Shown: piece by piece, positions 63,501 to 64,000 of the stretch
Numbering within the stretch: the stretch's first letter is position 1
Layout of the letters: every line of letters begins with the position of its first letter
Assembly: GCA_002842495.1 (NCBI GenBank)
Contig: PHDB01000007.1
Location: 35,598 to 99,597 of the forward strand
Reading direction: 5' to 3'
DNA: 64,000 bases
Origin: Bacteroidetes bacterium HGW-Bacteroidetes-6
GTDB taxonomy: Bacteria > Bacteroidota > Bacteroidia > Bacteroidales > DTU049
Notes under the pieces: generated by a model
Database searches by the model: none
Told to the model about the DNA's origin: nothing
What the model saw: only the letters and a program-made list of their open reading frames with translations
Position numbers and translations under genes: made by a program

Positions 63501-64000
63501 CTGTTGTTCAAAGTGGAGTATGTTCTTCGTCCAACTCTGCGTCATTATCAATTACTGTTTACCCAGCAAGTGTTGCGGGAACTGTAACAGGAGTTAATAG
63601 CGACATCTGTTTAGGCGACAATACAGGTACAATGACGCTGGCTGGCAACACCGGAACCATTGTAAAATGGCAGAAAAGTCTCAATGCTGGTGCTTGGGTC
63701 GATATTGCCAACACGGCAGCAACCTATAGCGAAACCCCAGCATCGGCTGGCACATGGCAATACAGAGCCGTTATTCAAAGTGGCGTTTGCAGCACAGTAA
63801 ATTCGGCAGCTCATACAATTGTAGTTAACCCAGCAACAATTGCCGGAAGCGTTTCCGGAACAAACACCGAAATATGTCTTGGAAGCAACACAGGCACATT
63901 GACACAGAGTGGCTACACAGGTTCAATCACCAAATGGCAGAAGAGCAACGATGGAGGTTCTACCTGGACCGACATTGCCAACACAGCGGCAACCTACAAC
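57548..64000 (+). CDS. Giant secreted lysyl-endopeptidase-like serine protease with PKD, adhesin and Ig-like repeats (3' end beyond window)
   Basis: This frame has no stop in the window and so is missing from the ORF track; it is read from ATG 57548 through position 64000, 2151 codons. Signal peptide and prodomain-like region: 1-250. The protease domain at ~250-470 matches the lysyl endopeptidase (S1) pattern: TAYHCGA (His289), GGTDMQLVEL (Asp340) and EGGSSGSSLF (Ser429). Then come PKD (~505-590, SWSWSFAGGFP), a beta domain, a cleaved-adhesin-like domain (~780-940, FEDGILPTGW and PDNWLIAPAVDL), two further PKD-type domains (WQWSNPSGIP, AWSWTFNGGIP), another beta domain, and from ~1380 at least nine Ig-like repeats of 89-90 residues. 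A T9SS sorting domain is expected after the window. Likely a surface-bound or released protease cutting after Lys. Confidence 0.9.
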   Translation, partial: MRKRSLLMNVAFATFLLFAATGIKAQQSRFGTPASTEFQLPAVMSSVDVTPTNIDWNIIDAEDALAESQHQPVRAGFSLPINKSIESDGTWELLPDGRMMWRLKIETSNAVSVGVVFDMFHLPEGAELYIYNEDKSYVIGAFTSENNNPNDVFSTHLVPGSVVIIEYIETPLGGFMGVTPTPVMINGHEVAQKPSLNGSTSYHPEGVLHISEVIYAYNDKINNSISATKASGSCEVNINCSPEGDLWQDEKRGVARILFKEGASWYYCSGTLVNNTLQNGTPYFLTAYHCGAVASTADHSVWQFYFNYEYSGCSNTGTPPNNMITGCTKRAEGNINGGTDMQLVELSSTPPSAWNVYYNGWDRSGSTTTGGVGIHHPAGDVKKISTFTGTTSSATWWDGTNTGATNGHWTFPTWAATTNGHGVSEGGSSGSSLFNMSGRVIGTLSGGSSDCSGTWTGDLYGKFSIHWQNAVNGTGNAYELKYWLDPTGTNPTTLDALDPNAVSVAPVANFSGAPTTIQAGQSVQFSDLTTNLPQSWSWSFAGGFPSTSTLRNPIVTYITPGTYSVTLTATNSYGSDVETKVNYITVTPYTAPTSPVTIGTGTTTAANFPYGVANSYKFVRSASIYTPAEIGGACIVNSVAYYPTTSRTDTRNIKIYMKHTNDATFTTAVTDSAIVSDATLVYDGTFAPTPGNAWFTHTLQSQFLYNGSQNLMVIVFTDGTSNNASSNCRYTAKTNAHMQWSGNTDPTAVGTINSNRPNIRLGVSSYVAPVANFGILPTILSEQFEDGILPTGWIITDADGDGNNWEFDNSGSLTTHSGTGAATSASWATNPLTPDNWLIAPAVDLSNTVPSYSLRYYVMGQDPAWEEEHYGVYVSTTGTAPANFTLLSEETLPNGHTNYLERTLSLDAYKGNSTVYVAFRHFNSTDWYQLNLDDVSIFTSVQPAQVSIFEGESVDLIDLSTNNPTVWQWSNPSGIPTTSYVKNPSVQYNVAGLYNVSLTAGNPAGSNSTTKTNYVNVVGRAPISNFEGSGNLKDIYLRPFIPIGGTVNYQDLSTRVPTAWSWTFNGGIPATSNVQTPPTITYSSPGFYTTSQYVSNLHGNNTGTATDYVVVGGTDTCTNMLATDGITVYGYTNGLLPGHASDASGKIWKYAEYYQNAYAGTVTGVEFGCYKAQGTGKNVTFYVWDGSTGVPGTVLGSKTVAITSFTESAWNFQAFDAPIAVTGDFFVGYELSYDATHNYTTHQFCTYMTAFRNESVASTGYFSYGATAPGTWYSFEDGFGQAASILLHPEFTYDVTGPVVTASTTPGCATGSVTLTSTVSANQTFYLQTGAGAAVANWTGNTNAHTFTGLASGDYKGYTVEGVTTSPTSNTVTLTNDPTSVGGTLSGPNTQICFGSNTGVMTVAAYTGAITKWQKRVSAGSWVDITNTAATYSEVPSSAGTWDYRAEVQSGSCSVAYSNNFTIVVDPTSVGGSVTPATASICLGSPTGTLTLGGNTGTVVKWQKSNNGGSTWTDIANTAITYSETPLTAGTWLYRAVVQSGSCATANSASASITVNPVSVGGSVSGGVTEICLGSSTGTLTLTGYTGTITKWQKSNNGGSTWTDIANTAATYSETPGTAGTWLYRAVVQSGVCSISNSSSYSITVYPASVGGSVNGPNTEICLGSSTGTLTLSGYTGTITKWQKSNNGGSTWTDIVNTTATYSETPGTAGTWLYRAVVQSGVCSTSNSASFSVTVDPTTVAGSVSGSSPNICLGSSTGTLTLSGYTGAIVKWQKSDNGGSTWTDITNTAATYSETPGTAGTWLYRAVVQSGLCTTLNSASYSIVVAPASVGGSVSGTNTEICLGSSTGTLTLSGYTGTITKWQKSNNGGSTWTDIANTAATYSETPGTAGTWLYRAVVQSGVCSTSNSASFSIVVDPASVGGTVNGATEICLGSSTGTLTLTGYTGTITKWQKSNNGGSTWTDITNTAATYSETPGTAGTWLYRAVVQSGVCSSSNSASLSITVYPASVAGTVTGVNSDICLGDNTGTMTLAGNTGTIVKWQKSLNAGAWVDIANTAATYSETPASAGTWQYRAVIQSGVCSTVNSAAHTIVVNPATIAGSVSGTNTEICLGSNTGTLTQSGYTGSITKWQKSNDGGSTWTDIANTAATYN
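61680..64000 (+). repeat. Tandem Ig-like repeat array, 267/270 bp period, running off the window
   Basis: The equivalent Cys codon of each unit falls at 61724, 61991, 62261, 62531, 62801, 63071, 63338, 63608 and 63875, giving intervals of 267 or 270 bp. Unit landmarks are CLGSSTGTLTL, TKWQKSNNGGSTWTDI, AATYSETPGTAGTW and YRAVVQSG. The middle units (62261-63600) are close to identical at DNA level. Confidence 0.93.

Noticed and set aside
61680-64000. Regular 267/270 bp repeats considered as a CRISPR-like or intergenic repeat array
   Set aside because: The units are in frame, encode Ig-like domains and lack spacer structure.

Overview
The window reads as chromosomal DNA of an anaerobic, Gram-negative member of the Bacteroidota (genus not assignable by eye). 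The reasons are: at least seven secreted proteins that end in a type IX secretion (T9SS) type A sorting domain, plus the T9SS outer-membrane protein PorQ; many promoters matching the Bacteroidota -7 element TAnnTTTG; Kdo activation (KdsB), which implies lipopolysaccharide; and anaerobic carbon enzymes (NifJ-type pyruvate:ferredoxin oxidoreductase, formate-tetrahydrofolate ligase, a biotin-domain-less OadA-type carboxyltransferase). No insertion sequence, phage, CRISPR array or rRNA operon was seen. One tRNA, Leu(CAA), is present.

Layout. 1-6045 (minus) is a tightly packed six-gene operon: adenylating ligase, GNAT acetyltransferase, acyl carrier protein, SGNH lipoprotein-like protein, SGNH protein with three LysM domains, and an MBOAT acyltransferase that runs off the left edge. 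It resembles dltABCD in logic but has an added GNAT and a LysM anchor. It is the best candidate in the window for an undescribed surface-acylation system. 6263-10244 (plus) holds two paralogous T9SS cargo proteins around a CAP-domain protein. 10294-14853 (minus) has two tandem Pit phosphate transporters with PhoU-like tails, followed by an e(P4)-type acid phosphatase and nifJ. 19876-24009 (minus) has rsgA, an orphan AbiEi/DUF6088-like regulator, and a MazG-dtd-endonuclease/phosphatase operon. 24075-27138 (plus) has an esterase followed by a second SGNH-MBOAT pair. 27194-31396 has the OadA-like protein, a small TonB-like domain protein and fhs. 31468-33683 (minus) joins a T9SS endonuclease I, a small membrane protein and a 4'-phosphopantetheinyl transferase, which could activate the carrier protein of the first operon. 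33874-39598 has a large CUB/GEVED T9SS cargo protein, a small coiled-coil protein, an M23 peptidase and a TPR lipoprotein. 39739-43930 has porQ (plus) and a dNK-kdsB-MtfA-like operon (minus). 44211-51492 has tRNA-Leu, another T9SS cargo, an M23-dxr-rseP operon and xseAB.

The right end is devoted to surface proteins. A two-gene unit encodes a short T9SS protein and a collagen-like protein with 51 uninterrupted Gly-X-Y triplets. Next is a PNGase F-like/LamG T9SS protein. Last is an open-ended protein of at least 2151 codons with a lysyl-endopeptidase-like serine protease domain, PKD and adhesin-like domains, and at least nine near-identical Ig-like repeats (267/270 bp period) that run past the window edge.

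Taken together, the window mixes housekeeping genes with envelope and surface functions: T9SS export, peptidoglycan hydrolases, envelope stress proteolysis (RseP), Kdo activation, and two separate MBOAT/SGNH acylation modules. Starts were moved inward from several ORF-track starts where a signal peptide, a family alignment or a promoter position argued for it.
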